Below are positions 1 through 13,064 of a stretch of 64,000 bases of DNA, one piece after another (positions within the stretch are counted from its first letter, which is position 1; each line of letters opens with the position of its first letter). The notes under the pieces are model-generated. The model saw only the letters and a program-made list of their open reading frames with translations. It was not told the DNA's origin and did not search any database. The stretch spans positions 15,449,001 through 15,513,000 of the forward strand of contig CM076948.1 in NCBI GenBank assembly GCA_039566865.1, read 5' to 3'. A program made the position numbers and the translations under genes. The stretch comes from Aurelia coerulea. Lineage: Eukaryota; Cnidaria; Scyphozoa; Semaeostomeae; Ulmaridae.

Positions 1-718
1 ATAGACATTAGTTTTTTCTTTAGTCTCATTTTAGCTTTACTGCATAAACAACATCGCTTAAATAAAAGTTTATTTTCTCAAAGAAAACAACATTTAAACA
101 TAAAAAGTGTGGATTAACGTACTTTATTTGCTAAAATTTATATTATAAAGAGTATTGTACTCATCGTTCTTTAAAATTTTAGTTCTGCCAGTTACTTCGT
201 TTATGGCACTATATTAGTGCTGCAGCAACCATTCTTGGAAACATTACTATAGACGTTAGTTTTTTCTTTAGGCTCATTTTATTTTTACTGCATAACAACT
301 ATCGATTTTTTATAAAGTTTACTTTCTCAAAGAAAACAAAACATAAACACAAAAAAGTGGAAATTAACGTACTTTAGTAGCTAAAATTTATATTATAAAG
401 AGTATTCTACTCATCGTTCTTAAAAACTTTAGTTCTGCCCGTTAATTCTTTTATAGCACTATATTAATACTGCAGAAACCATTCTTGTAAACATTACTAT
501 AGACTTTAGATTTTTCTTTAATCTCATTTTAGCTTTACTGCATAAACAAACAATTGAATAAATAAATGTTTATTTTCTCAAAAGAACAAAAAATAAACAC
601 AAAAAGTGTGTTTTAACGTACTTTATTAGCTACATTTTATATTATAAAGACTATTCTACTCATCGTTTTTAAAAACTTTAGTTCTAACAGTTACTTCTTT
701 TATAGCCCTATATTAGTA

Positions 719-967
719 CTGCAGCAACCATTCTTGGAAACATTACTATAGACGTTAGTTTTTTGTTAAGTCTCATTTTAGCTTTACCGCATAACCAAAC
801 ATCGGTTGATTAAATGTTTATTTTCTCAAAGAAAACAAAATATGAATACAAAAAGTATGGATTAACGTACTTTAAAAGCTGAAATATATAATATAAAGAG
901 TATTGTACCCATCGTTCTTTAAAACTTTAGTTCTGCCAGTTACTTCTTTTATAGCACTATATTAGTG
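719..967. repeat. example long satellite monomer (249 bp)
   Basis: Taken from one CTGCAG to the next. Order of landmarks: CTGCAGCAACC, then ATTCTTGGAAAC, a T-rich stretch ending in the GCTTTAC region, ATCGGTTGATTAAATG, the dyad TTTTCTCAAAGAAAA, an A-rich run, GGATTAACGTACTTTA, a TATAAAGAGTATTG block, CATCGTTCTTTAAAACTTTAG, TTCTGCCAGTTACTTC and finally the dyad before the next PstI site. This is the majority class in the window. Confidence 0.95.
821..835. repeat. second dyad, TTTTCT-CAA-AGAAAA (example)
   Basis: Perfect 6-bp inverted arms around a 3-base centre. A major variant changes the centre to GAG and keeps both arms intact (TTTTCTGAGAGAAAA, for example at about 24826). Another variant, with AGCAAA, breaks the right arm and is often linked to the short monomer class. 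Confidence 0.75.
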
Positions 968-969
968 CT
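953..969. repeat. conserved 17-bp dyad next to the PstI site (example)
   Basis: AGCACTA and TAGTGCT form perfect 7-bp inverted arms around TAT. The dyad overlaps the CTGCAG motif and recurs in a large share of monomers. A frequent variant (AGCCCTA) breaks one pair; others (TTTATTG centre) keep the outer GCAC/GTGC arms. The LINE inserted within this dyad. No function is demonstrated. Confidence 0.8.
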
Positions 970-1217
970 GCAGCAACCATTCTTGGAAACATTCCTATAG
1001 ATATTAGTTTTTTCTTTAGTCTTAATTTAGCTTTACTGCATAAACATATATCAATTAATTAAAAGTTTATTTTCTCAAAAAAAAACAAATTATAAACACA
1101 AAAAGTATGGATTAACGTACTTTAGCAGCTTTAATTAATATTATAAAGAGTATTGCAATCATTGTTCTTTAAAACTCTAGTTCTGCCAGTTACCTCTTTT
1201 ATAGCACTATATTAGTG

Positions 1218-1435
1218 CTGCAGCAACCTTAATTTTAATTACATTTTAGCTTTACTACGTAAACAAACATCGGTTAATTAAATGTTTATTTTCTCAAAGC
1301 AAACAAAATATAAACACAAAAAGTGTGGATTAACGTACTTTATTAGCTACAATTCATATAATTAAGACTATTGTACTCATCGTTCTTTAAAACTTTGTTT
1401 CTGTCAGTTACTTCTTTTATCGCACTCTGTCAGTG
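1218..1435. repeat. example short satellite monomer (218 bp)
   Basis: This class has the same landmarks as the long monomer, but the 45 bases between CAGCAACC and the ATTTTAGCTTTAC block are replaced by the 14-base filler TTAATTTTAATTAC, a net loss of 31 bp. The same exact replacement recurs many times (for example at about 2433, 7629, 13070, 20330 and 58117), so it is an inherited monomer subtype and not repeated independent deletion. Confidence 0.93.
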
Positions 1436-2579
1436 ATGCAGCAACCATTCTTGGAAACATTACTATAGACATTAGTTTTTTCTTTAGTCTCAATTTAGCT
1501 GTACTGCATGAACGAACATCGATTAATTTAATGTTTATTTTGTCAAGGAAAACAAAATATAAACACAAAAAGTGTGGATTAACGTACTTTATTAGCTACA
1601 ATTTAATTTATTAACAGTATTGCACAAAATCGTTCTTTACAACTTTAGTTCTGCCTGTTACTTATTTTCGACCACTATATTAGTGCTGCAGCAACCATTC
1701 TTGGAAATTTTACTCTAGACATTCGTTTTTTCTTCAGTCTCATTTTAGCTTTTCTGCATAAACAAACATCGGTTAAATAAAAGTTTATTTTCTCAAAGAA
1801 AACAAAATATAAACACAAAAAGTATGGATTAAAGTACTTTAGTAGCTGCTATTTATATTATAAACAGTATTGCACTCATCGTTCTTTACAACTTTAATTC
1901 TGCCAGTTACTTCTTTTATAGCCCTATATTAGTGCTGCAGCAACCATTCTTGGGAACATTACTATAGACATTAGTCTTTTCTTTAGTCTCACTTTAGCTT
2001 TATTGCATAAACATACATCGATTAATTAAAAGTCTATTTTCTCAAAGGAAACAAATTATAAACACAAAAAGTATGGATTAACGTACTTTAGTAGCTGAAA
2101 TTTATAATATAAAGAGTATTGCACTCAGCGTCCTTCAAAACTTAGTTTCTGCCAGTTACTTCTATTATCGCACTATATAAGTGCTGCAGCAACCATTCTT
2201 GGAAACATTACTATAGACATTAGTTTTTTCTTTAGTCTCAATTTAGCTTTACTGCATAAACAAACATCGATTAATTAAAAGTTTATTTTCTCAAAGAAAA
2301 CAAATCATAAACACAAAATATATGGATTAATGTACTTTAGTAGCTTTTATTAATACTATATAGAGTATTGCACTCGTTTTTCTTTAAAACTTTAGTTTTG
2401 CCAGTTACTTCTTTTATAGTACTAAATTAGTGCTGCAGCAACCTTAATTTTAATTACATTTTAGCTTTACTGCATAAACAAACATCGATTATGTAAATGT
2501 TTATTTTGTCAAAGAAAACAAAATATAAACACAAAAAGTGTGGATTAACGTACTTTATTAGCTGCAATTTATATTATAA

Positions 2580-3310
2580 ACAGTATTGCACTCATCGTTC
2601 TTTACAACTTTAGTTCTGCCAGTTTCTTCTTTTCTACCACTATATTAGTGCTGCAGCAACCATTCTTTGAAATTTTACTATAGACATTAGGTTTTTCTTT
2701 AGTCTCATTTTAGCTTTACTTCATAAACAAATATCGATTAATTAAATGTTTATTTTCTCAAAGCAAACAAAATATAAACAGAAAAAGTGTGGATTAACGT
2801 ACTTTATTAGCTACAATTCATTTTATAAACAGTATTGCACAAAATCGTTCTTTACAACTTTAGTTCTGCCAGTTACTTATTTTCTACCACTATATTAGTG
2901 CTGCAGCAACCATTCTTGGAAATTTTACTCTAGACATTCGTTTTTTCTTCAGTCTCATTTTTGCTTTACTGCATAAACAAACATCGGTTAAATAAAAGTT
3001 TATTTTCTCAATGAAAACAAAATATAAACATAAAAAGTGTGGATTAACGTACTTTATTTGCTAAAATTTATATTATAAAGACTATTGTACTCATCGTTCT
3101 TTAAAATTTTAGTTCTGCCAGTTACTTCGTTTATGGCACTATATTAGTGCTGCAGCAACCATTCTTGGAAACATTACTATAGACATTAGTTTTTTCATTA
3201 GGCTCATTTTATTTTCACTGCATAACAACTATCGATTAATTGAAAGTTTATTTTCTCAAAGAAAACAAAACATAAACACAAAAAAGTGGAAATTAACGTA
3301 CTTTAGTAGC
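2580..3310. repeat. three-monomer block, copy 1 (1992-bp offset)
   Basis: This block reappears 1992 bp downstream. Shared rare markers are CAGTTTCTTC, ATTAGGTTTTTC, TATTGCACAAAATCG and the TACTCTAGACATTCG run. Boundaries are approximate because flanking monomers are homologous. Confidence 0.75.
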
Positions 3311-4571
3311 TACAATTTATATTATAAAGATTATTCCTTTCATCGTTCTTAAAAACTTTAGTTCTGCCAGTTACTTCTTTTATAGCCCTATATTAGTGCT
3401 GCAGCAACCATTCTTGGGAACATTACTATAGACATTAGTCTTTTCTTTAGTCTCATTTTAGCTTTACTGCATAAACAAACAATTGATTAAATAAATGTTT
3501 ATTTTCTCAAAAGAACAAAAAATAAACACAAAAAGTGTGTTTTAACGTACTTTATTAGCTACATTTTATATTATAAAGACTATTCTACTCATCGTTCTTT
3601 AAAACTTTAGTTCTGCCAGTTACTTTTTTTATAGCACTATATTAGTGCTGCAGCAACTATTCTTGGAAACATTACTATAGACATTAGTTTTTACTTTAGG
3701 CTCATTTTATTTTCACTGCATAACAACTATCGATTAATTGAAAGTTTATTTTCTCAAAGAAAACAAATTGTAAACACAAAAAGTATGGATTAACGTACTT
3801 TAGTAGCTACAATTTATATTATAAAGAGTATTCCTTTCATCGTTCTTAAAAACTTTAGTTCTGCCAGTTACTTCTTTTATAGCCCTATATTAGTGCTGCA
3901 GCAACCATTCTTGGAAACATTACTATAGACATTAGTCTTTTCTTTAGTCTCACTTTAGCTTTATTGCATAAACATACATCGATTAATTAAAAGTCTATTT
4001 TCTCAAAGGAAACAAATTATAAACACAAAAAGTATGGATTAACGTACTTTAGTAGCTGAAATTTATAATATAAAGAGTATTGCACTCATCGTTCTCTAAA
4101 ACTTTAGTTTTGCCAGTTACTTCTTTTATAGCACTATATTGGTGCTGCAGCAACCATTCTTGGAAACATTACTATAGACATTAGTCTTTTCTTTAGTCTC
4201 ACTTTAGCTTTATTGCATAAACATACATCGATTAATTAAAAGTCTATTTTCTCAAAGGAAACAAATTATAAACACACAATGTATGGATTAACGTACTTCA
4301 GTAGCTGCAATTTATTTTATAAACAGTATTGCACTCATCGTTCTCTAAAACTTTAGTTTTGCCAGTTACTTCTTTTATAGCACTATATTGGTGCTGCATC
4401 AACCATTCTTGGAAACATTACTATAGACATTAGTCTTATCTTTAGTCTCACTTTAGCTTTATTGCATAAACATACATCGATTAATTAAAAGTCTATATTC
4501 TCAAAGGAAACAAATTATAAACACAAAAAGTATGGATTAACGTACTTTAGTAGCTGAAATTTATAATATAA

Positions 4572-5302
4572 AGAGTATTGCACTCATCGTTCTTTAAAAC
4601 TTTAGTTCTGCCAGTTTCTTCTTTTCTGCCACTATATTAGTGCTGCAGCAACCATTGTTGGAAATTTTACTATAGACATTAGGTTTTTCTTTAGTGTCAT
4701 TTTAGCTTTACTTCATAAACAAATATCGATTAATTAAATGTTTATTTTCTCAAAGCAAACAAAATATAAACACAAAAAGTGTGGATTAACGTACTTTATT
4801 AGCTACTATTCATTTTATAAACAGTATTGCACAAAATCGTTCTTTACAACTTTAGTTCTGCCAGTTACTTATTTTCTACCACTATATTAGTGCTGCAGCA
4901 ACCATTCTTGGAAATTTTACTCTAGACATTCGTTTTTTCTTCAGTCTCATTTTTGCTTTACTGCATAAACAAACATCGGTTAAATAAAAGTTTATTTTCT
5001 CAAAGAAAACAAAATATAAACATAAAAAGTGTGGATTAACGTACTTTATTTGCTAAAATTTATATTATAAAGACTATTGTACTCATCGTTCTTTAAAATT
5101 TTAGTTCTGCCAGTTACTTCGTTTATGGCACTATATTAGTGCTGCAGCAACCATTCTTGGAAACATTACTATAGACATTAGTTTTTTCATTAGGCTCATT
5201 TTATTTTCACTGCATAACAACTATCGATTAATTGAAAGTTTATTTTCTCAAAGAAAACAAAACATAAACACAAAAAAGTGGAAATTAACGTACTTTAGTA
5301 GC
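4572..5302. repeat. three-monomer block, copy 2 (1992-bp offset)
   Basis: Second copy of the block at 2580-3310, sharing the same rare variants with few differences. The CTCTAGACATTCG marker also occurs near 1711, 60486 and 63575, so this variant is spread over the whole array. Confidence 0.75.
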
Positions 5303-7354
5303 TAAAATATATATTATAAAAAGCATTCTACTCATCGTTCTTAAAAACTTTAGTTCTGCCAGTTAATTCTTTTATAGCACTATATTAATACTGCAGAAAC
5401 CATTCTTGTAAACAGTACTATAGATTTTAGATTTTACTTTAGGCTCATTTTATTTTCACTGCATAACAACTATCGATTAATGGAAAGTTTATTTTCTCAA
5501 AGAAAACAAATTATAAACACAAAAAGTATGGATTAACGTACTTTAGTAGCTGAAGTATATAATATAAAGAGTATTGCACTCATCGTTCTTTAAAACTTTA
5601 GTTCTGCCAGTTACTTTTTTTATAGCACTATATTAGTGCTGCAGCAACTATTCTTGGAAACATTACTATAGACATTAGTTTTTACTTTAGGCTCATTTTA
5701 TTTTCACTGCATAACAACTATCGATTAATTGAAAGTTTATTTTCTCAAAGAAAACAAATTATAAACACAAAAAGTATGGATTAACGTACTTTAGTAGCTG
5801 AAGTATATAATATACAGAGTATTGCACTCATCGTTCTCTAAAACTTTAGTTTTGCCAGTTACTTCTTTTATAGCACTTTATTAGTGCTGCAGAACCATTC
5901 TTGGAAACATAACTAAAGACATTAGTCTTTTCTTTAGTCTCACTTTAGCTTTACCGCATAACCAAACATCGGTTGATTAAATGTTTATTTTCTCAAAGAA
6001 AACAAAATATAAATACAAAAAGTATGGATTAACGTACTTTAAAAGCTACAATTTATATTATAAAGAGTAATGTACTCATCGTTCTTTAAAACTTTAGTTC
6101 TGCTAGTTACTTCTTTTGTGGCACTTTATTAGTGCTGCAGAACCATTCTTGGAAACATTACTATAGACATTAGCTTTTTCTTTAGTCTCATTTTAGCTTT
6201 TTTGCATAAACAAACATCGGTTAATTAAAAGTTTATTCTCTCAAAGAAAACAAAATCTAAACACAAAAAGTGTGGATTAACCTACGTTATTAGCTACAAT
6301 TTATATTATTAAGAGTATTGAACTCAGCGTCCTTCAAAACTTTGTTTCTGCCAGTTACTTCTTTTATCGCACTATATTAGTGCTGCAGCAACTATTCTTG
6401 GATACATTACTATATACATTAGTTTTTTCTTTAGTCTCAATTTAGCTTTACTGCATAAACAAACACTTGATTAAGTTAAAAATGATTATCTCAAAAAAAA
6501 CAAAATATAATCACATAAAGAGTGGATTAAGGTACTTTAGTAGCTAAAATTTATATTATAAACAGTATTGCACTCATCGTCATTCAAAACTTTGTTTCTG
6601 CCAGTTACTTCTTTTATCGCACTATATTAGGGCTGCAGCAACCATTCTTGGAAACATTACTATAGACATTAGTTTTTTCTTTAGTCTCAATTTAGCTTTA
6701 CTGCATAAACAAACATCGATTAATTAAAATTTTATTTTCTCAAAGAAAACAAATTGTAAACGCAAAATGTATGGATTAACGTACTTTAGTAGCTTTTATT
6801 AATACTATAAAGAGCATTGCACTCATCGTTCTCTAAAACTTTAGCTTTGCCAGTTACTTCTTTTATAGCACTATATTGGTGCTGCAGCAACCATTCTTGG
6901 AAACATTACTATAGACATTAGTCTTTTCTTTAGTCTCACTTTAGCTTTATTGCATAAACATACATCGATTAATTAAAAGTCTATTTTCTCAAAGGAAACA
7001 AATTATAAACACAAAAAGTATGGATTAACGTACTTTAGTAGCTGAAATTTATAATATAAAGAGTATTGCACTCATCGTTCTCTAAAACTTTAGTTTTGCC
7101 AGTTACTTCTTTTATCGCACTATATTAGTGCTGCAGCAACAATTCTTGGAAACATTACTATATACATTAGTTTTTTCTTTAGTCTCAATTTAGCTTTACT
7201 GCATAAACAAACATCGATTAATTTAAAGTTTATTATCTAAAAAAAAACAAAATATATTCACAAAAAGAGTGGATTAACGTACTTTAGTAGCTACAATTTA
7301 TATTATAAACAGTATTTCACTCATCGTCCTTCAAAACTTTGTTTCTGCCAGTTA

Positions 7355-8300
7355 CTTCTTTTATCGCACTATATTAGTGCTGCAGCAACCATTCTTGGAA
7401 ACATTACTATAAACATTAGTTTTTTCTTTAGTCTCAATTTAGCTTTACTGCATAAACAAACATCGATTAATTAAAAGTTTATTTTCTCAAAGAAAACAAA
7501 TTATAAACACAAAATGTATGGATTAACGTACTTTAGTAGCTTTTATTAATACTATAAAGAGTATTGCACTCGTCGTTCTTTAAAACTTTAGTTCTGCCAG
7601 TTACTTCCTTTATAGCACTAAATTAGTGCTGCAGCAACCTTAATTTTAATTACATTTTAGCTTTACTGCATTAACAAACATCGATTAATTAAATGTTTAT
7701 TTTGTCAAAGAAAACAAAATATAAACATAAAAAGTGTGAATTTACGTACTTTAGTAGCTGCAATTTATATTATAAACAGTATTGTACTCATCGTTCTTTA
7801 CAACTTTAGTTCTGCCAGTTTCTTCTTTTCTACCACTATATTAGTGCAGCAACCATTCTCGGAAATTTTACTATAGACATTAGGTTTTTCTTTAGTCTCA
7901 TTTTAGCTTTACTTCATAAACAAATATCGATTAATTGAATGTTTATTTTCTGAGAGAAAACAAAATAAAAACACAAAAATGGGTATTAACGTAATTTAGT
8001 GGCTAAAATTAATATTATAAAGAGTATTCTACTCATCGTTCTTAAAAACGTTAGTTCTGCCAGTTACTTCTTTTATAGCACTATATTAGTGCTGCAGAAA
8101 CCATTCCTGGAAACATTACTATAGACATTAGTTTTTTCTTTAGTCTCATTTTAGCTTTACTGCATAAACAAACGTCGGTCCTTTAAATGTTTATTTTCTC
8201 AAAGAAAACAAAATATAAATACAAAAAGTATGGATTAACGTACTTTAAAAGCTACAATTTATATTATAAAGAGTAATGTACTCATCGTTCTTTAAAACTT
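7355..8300. repeat. four-monomer block, copy 1 (961-bp tandem period)
   Basis: This block is followed directly by a near-identical copy 961 bp on. Both share TATAAACATTAG, the CAAAATGTATGG variant, a short monomer, a monomer with TTAGTGCAGC lacking CTG, and an unusual CAAACG(T/TT)GGTCC variant. Confidence 0.85.
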
Positions 8301-8315
8301 TAGTTTTGCCAGTTA

Positions 8316-9241
8316 CTTCTTTTATCGCACTATATTAGTGCTGCAGCAACAATTCTTGGAAACATTACTATAAACATTAGTTTTTTCTTTAGTCTCAATT
8401 TAGCTTTACTGCATAAACAAACATCGATTAATTAAAAGTTTATTTTCTCAAAGAAAACAAATTATAAACACAAAATGTATGGATTAACGTACTTTAGTAG
8501 CTTTTATTAATACTATAAAGAGTATTGCACTCGTCGTTCTTTAAAACTTTAGTTCTGCCAGTTACTTCCTTTATAGCACTAAATTAGTGCTGCAGCAACC
8601 TTAATTTTAATTACATTTTAGCTTTACTGCATTAACAAACATCGATTAATTAAATGTTTATTTTGTCAAAGAAAACAAAATATAAACATAAAAAGTGTGG
8701 ATTTACGTACTTTAGTAGCTGCAATTTATATTATAAACAGTATTGTACTCATCGTTCTTTACAACTTTAGTTCTGCCAGTTTCTTCTTTTCTACCACTAT
8801 ATTAGTGCAGCAACCATTCTCGGAAATTTTACTATAGACATTAGGTTTTTCTTTAGTCTCATTTTAGCTTTACTTCATAAACAAATATCGATTAATTGAA
8901 TGTTTATTTTCTGAGAGAAAACAAAATAAAAACACAAAAAATGGGTATTAACGTAATTTAGTGGCTAAAATTAATATTATAAAGAGTATTCTACTCATCG
9001 TTCTTAAAAACGTTAGTTCTGCCTATATTAGTGCTGCAGAAACCATTCCTGGAAACATTACTATAGACATTAGTTTTTTCTTTAGTCTCATTTTAGCTTT
9101 ACTGCATAAACAAACGTTGGTCCTTTAAATGTTTATTTTCTCAAAGAAAACAAAATATAAATACAAAAAGTATGGATTAACGTACTTTAAAAGCTACAAT
9201 TTATATTATAAAGAGTAATGTACTCATCGTTCTTTAAAACT
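8316..9241. repeat. four-monomer block, copy 2, with a 20-bp deletion
   Basis: Copy of 7355-8300. Near 9023 the sequence reads CTGCCTATATTAG where copy 1 has about 20 more bases, so the left arm of the PstI-proximal dyad is lost here. The deletion is private to this copy and so postdates the duplication. Confidence 0.85.
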
Positions 9242-10529
9242 TTAGTTCTGCTAGTTACTTCTTTTATGGCACCATATTAGTGCTGCAGAACCATTCTTGG
9301 AAACATTACTATAGACATTAGCTTCTTCTTTAGTCTCATTTTAGCTTTTTTGCATAACCAAACATCGGTTAATTAAAAGTTTATTCTCTCAAAGAAAACA
9401 AAATCCAAACACAAAACGTGTTGATTAACCCACGTTATTAGCTACAATTTATATTATTAAGAGTATTGAACTCAGCGTCCTTCAAAACTTTGTTTCTGCC
9501 AGTTACTTCTTTTATCGCACTACATTAGTGCTGCAGCAACCATTCTTGGAAACATTACTATAGACATTAGTTTTTTCTTTAGTCTCAATTTAGCTTTACT
9601 GCATAAACAAACATCGATTAATTTAAAGTTTATTATCTCAAAAAAAACAAAATATAATCACAAAAAGAATGGATTAACGTCCTTTAGTAGCTACAATTTA
9701 TATTATAAACAGTATTGCACTCATCGTCCTTCAATACTTTGTCTCTGCCAGTTACTTCTTTTATCGCACTATATTAGTGCTGCAGCAACCATTCTTGGAA
9801 ACATTACTATAGACATTAGTTTTTTCTTTAGTCTCAATTTAGATTTACTGCATAAACAAACATCGATTAATCAATTGTTTATTTTCTCAAAGATACCAAA
9901 ATATAAATACAAAAAGTGTGGATTAACGTACTTTAGTAGCTACAATTTATATTATAATCATTGTTCTTTAAAATTTTAGTTCTGCCAGTTACTTCTTTTA
10001 TGGCACTATATTAGTGCTGCAGCAACCATTCTTGGAAACATTACTACAGACATTAGTTTTTTCTTTAGGCTCATTTTAACTTCACTGCATAAAGAACTAT
10101 CGATTAATTTAAAGTTTATTTTCTCAAAGAAAACAAATTATAAACACAAAAAGAGTGGATTAACGTCCTTTAGTAGCTACAATTTATATTATAAACAGTA
10201 TTGCACTCATCGTCCTTCAATACTTTGTCTCTGCCAGTTACTTCTTTTATCGCACTATATTAGTGCTGCAGCAACCATTCTTGGAAACATTACTATAGAC
10301 ATTAGTTTTTTCTTTAGTCTCAATTTAGATTTACTGCATAAACAAACATCGATTAATCAAATGTTTATTTTCTCAAAGATACCAAAATATAAATACAAAA
10401 AGTATGGATTAACGTACTTTAGTAGCGGCAATTTATATTATAAACAGTATTGCACTCATCGTTCTTTACAACTTTAGTTCTGCCAGTTACTTCATTTATG
10501 GCACTATATTAGTGCTGCAGCAACCATTC

Positions 10530-10985
10530 TTGGAAACATTACTATAGAGATTAGTTTTTTCTTTAGGCTCATTTTAACTTCACTGCATAAACATCTATCG
10601 ATTAATTGAAAGTATATTTTCTCAAAGAAAACAAATTATAAACACAAAAAGTATGGATTAACCTACTTTAATAGCTGCAATTTTTATTATAAAGAGTATT
10701 GCAATCATCGTTCTTTAAAACTTTAGCTCTCCCAGTTACTTCTTTTTTAGCCCTATGTTAGTGCTGAAGCAACCATTCTTGGAAACATTACTATAGACAT
10801 TAGTTTTTCCTTTTGTCTCACTTTAGCTTCACGGCATCAACAAATATCGATTAATTAAATGTTTATTTTCCCAAAGAAAGCAAATAAAAACACAAAAAAT
10901 GGCAAATAACATACTTTAGTAGCTAAAATTTATATTATAAAGACTATTCTACTCATCGTTCTTAAAATTTTTAGTTCTGCCAGTT
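10530..10985. repeat. two-monomer block, copy 1 (716-bp offset)
   Basis: Rare variants AACCTACTTTAATAG, TTTTTATTATAAAG, TTAGCTCTCCCAG and CACGGCATCAAC recur in the same order 716 bp downstream. Confidence 0.7.
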
Positions 10986-11245
10986 ACTTCTTTTATGGCA
11001 CTATATTAGTGCTGCAGCAACCTTAATTTTAATTACATTTTAGCTTTACTGCATAAACAAGAATCCATTAATTAAATGTTTATTTTCTCAAAGCAAACAA
11101 AATATAAACGCAAAAAGTATGGATTGACGTACTTTAGTAGCTCCAATTTATATTATAAACAGTATTGCACTCATCGTTCTTTACAACTTTAGTTCTGCCA
11201 GTTACTTCTTTTATCGCACTATATTAGTGCTGCAGCAACCATTCT

Positions 11246-11701
11246 TGGAAACATTACTATAGACATTAGTTTTTTCTTTAGGCTCATTTTAACTTCACTG
11301 CATAAACATCTATCGATTAATTGAAAGTATATTTTCTCAAAGAAAACAAATTATAAACACAAAAAGTATGGATTAACCTACTTTAATAGCTGCAATTTTT
11401 ATTATAAAGAGTATTGCAATCATCGTTCTTTAAAACTTTAGCTCTCCCAGTTACTTCTTTTATAGCACTATATTAGTGCTGCAGGAATCACTCTTGGAAA
11501 CATTACTATAGACATTAGTTTTTCCTTTTGTCTCACTTTAGCTTCACGGCATCAACAAATATCGATTAATTAAATGTTTATTTTCCCAAAGAAAGCAAAT
11601 AAAAACACAAAAAATGGCAAATAACATACTTTAGTAGCTAAAATTTATATTATAAAGACTATTCTACTCATCGTTCTTAAAATTTTTAGTTCTGCCAGTT
11701 A
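11246..11701. repeat. two-monomer block, copy 2 (716-bp offset)
   Basis: Second copy of 10530-10985, with the same linked rare variants. Edges are approximate. Confidence 0.7.
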
Positions 11702-12693
11702 CTTCTTTTATGGCACTATATTAGTGCTGCAGAAACCATTCTTGGAAACATTACTGTAGACATTAGATTTTTCTTTAGTCTCACTTTAGCTTTACTGCAT
11801 AAACAAACATCGGTTAATTAAAAGTTTATTTTCTCAAAGAAAACTAATTATAAACGCAAAAAGTATGGATTAACGTACTTTAGTAGCTTTAATTAATATT
11901 ATAAAGAGTATTGCACTCATCGTTCTTTAAAACTTTAGTTCTGCCAGTTACTTCTTTTATAGCACTATATTAGTGCTGCAGCAACCTTAATTTTAATTAC
12001 ATTTTAGCTTTACTGCATAAACAAGAATCTGTTAATTAAATGTTTATTTTCTCAAAGCAAACAAAATATAAACGCAAAAAGTATGGATTGACGTACTTTA
12101 GTAGCTCCAATTTATATCATAAACAGTATTGCACTCATCGTTCTTTACAACTTTAGTTCTGCCAGTTACTTCTTTTATCGCACTATATTAGTGCTGCAGC
12201 AACCATTCTTGGAAACATTACTATAGACATTAGTTTTTTCTTTAGGCTCATTTTAACTTCACTGCATAAACAAATATCGAATAATTAAGTGTTCATTTTC
12301 TCAAAGATAACAAAATAAAATACAAATAGGGTGGATAAACGTACTTTATTAGCTACAATTTATTTTATAAACAGTATTGCACTAAATCGTTCTTTACAAC
12401 TTTAGTTCTGCCAGTTACTTCTTTTTTAGCCCTATGTTAGTGCTGAAGCAACCATTCTTGGAAACATTACTATAGACATTAGTTTTTCCTTTAGTCTCAT
12501 TTTAGCTTCACTGCATAAACAAATATCGTTCAATTAAATGTTTATTTTCTAAGAGAAAACAAAATATAAACACAAAAAAATTGGAAATTAACGTACTTTA
12601 GTAGCTAAAATTTATATTATAAAGACTATTCTACTCATCGTTCTTAAAATTTTTAGTTCTGCCAGTTACTACTTTTATATCCCTAAATTAGTG

Positions 12694-12823
12694 CTGCAGC
12701 AACCTTAATTTTAATTACATTTTAGCTTAACTGCATAAACAAGAATCGATTAATTAAATGTCAATCATCGTTCTTTAAAACTTTAGTTCTGCCAGTTACT
12801 TCTTTTATAGCACTATATTAGTG
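12694..12823. repeat. internally deleted satellite monomer (~130 bp)
   Basis: PstI block to PstI block is only 130 bp. It is a short-class monomer in which GATTAATTAAATGT is joined directly to CAATCATCGTTC, so the central dyad and the GGATTAACG segment are missing. It is the shortest monomer I noticed in the window. Confidence 0.85.
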
Positions 12824-13064
12824 CTGCAGCAATCATTCTTGGAAACATTACTATAGACCATAGTTTTTCCTTTTGTCTCATTTTAGCTTCACGGCATAAA
12901 CAACTATCGATTAATTAAATGTTTATTTTCCCAAAGAAAGTAAAATAAAAACACAAAAAATGGCAAATAACTTACTTTAGTAGCTAAAATTTATACTATA
13001 AACAGTATTCCACTCATCGTTCTCAAAAACTTGAGTTCTGCCAGTTACTACTTTTATAGCCCTA

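Noticed and set aside
730..745. True CENP-B box
   Set aside because: The essential CGGG part is missing and a base is lost from TTCG. It is kept only as a speculative resemblance.
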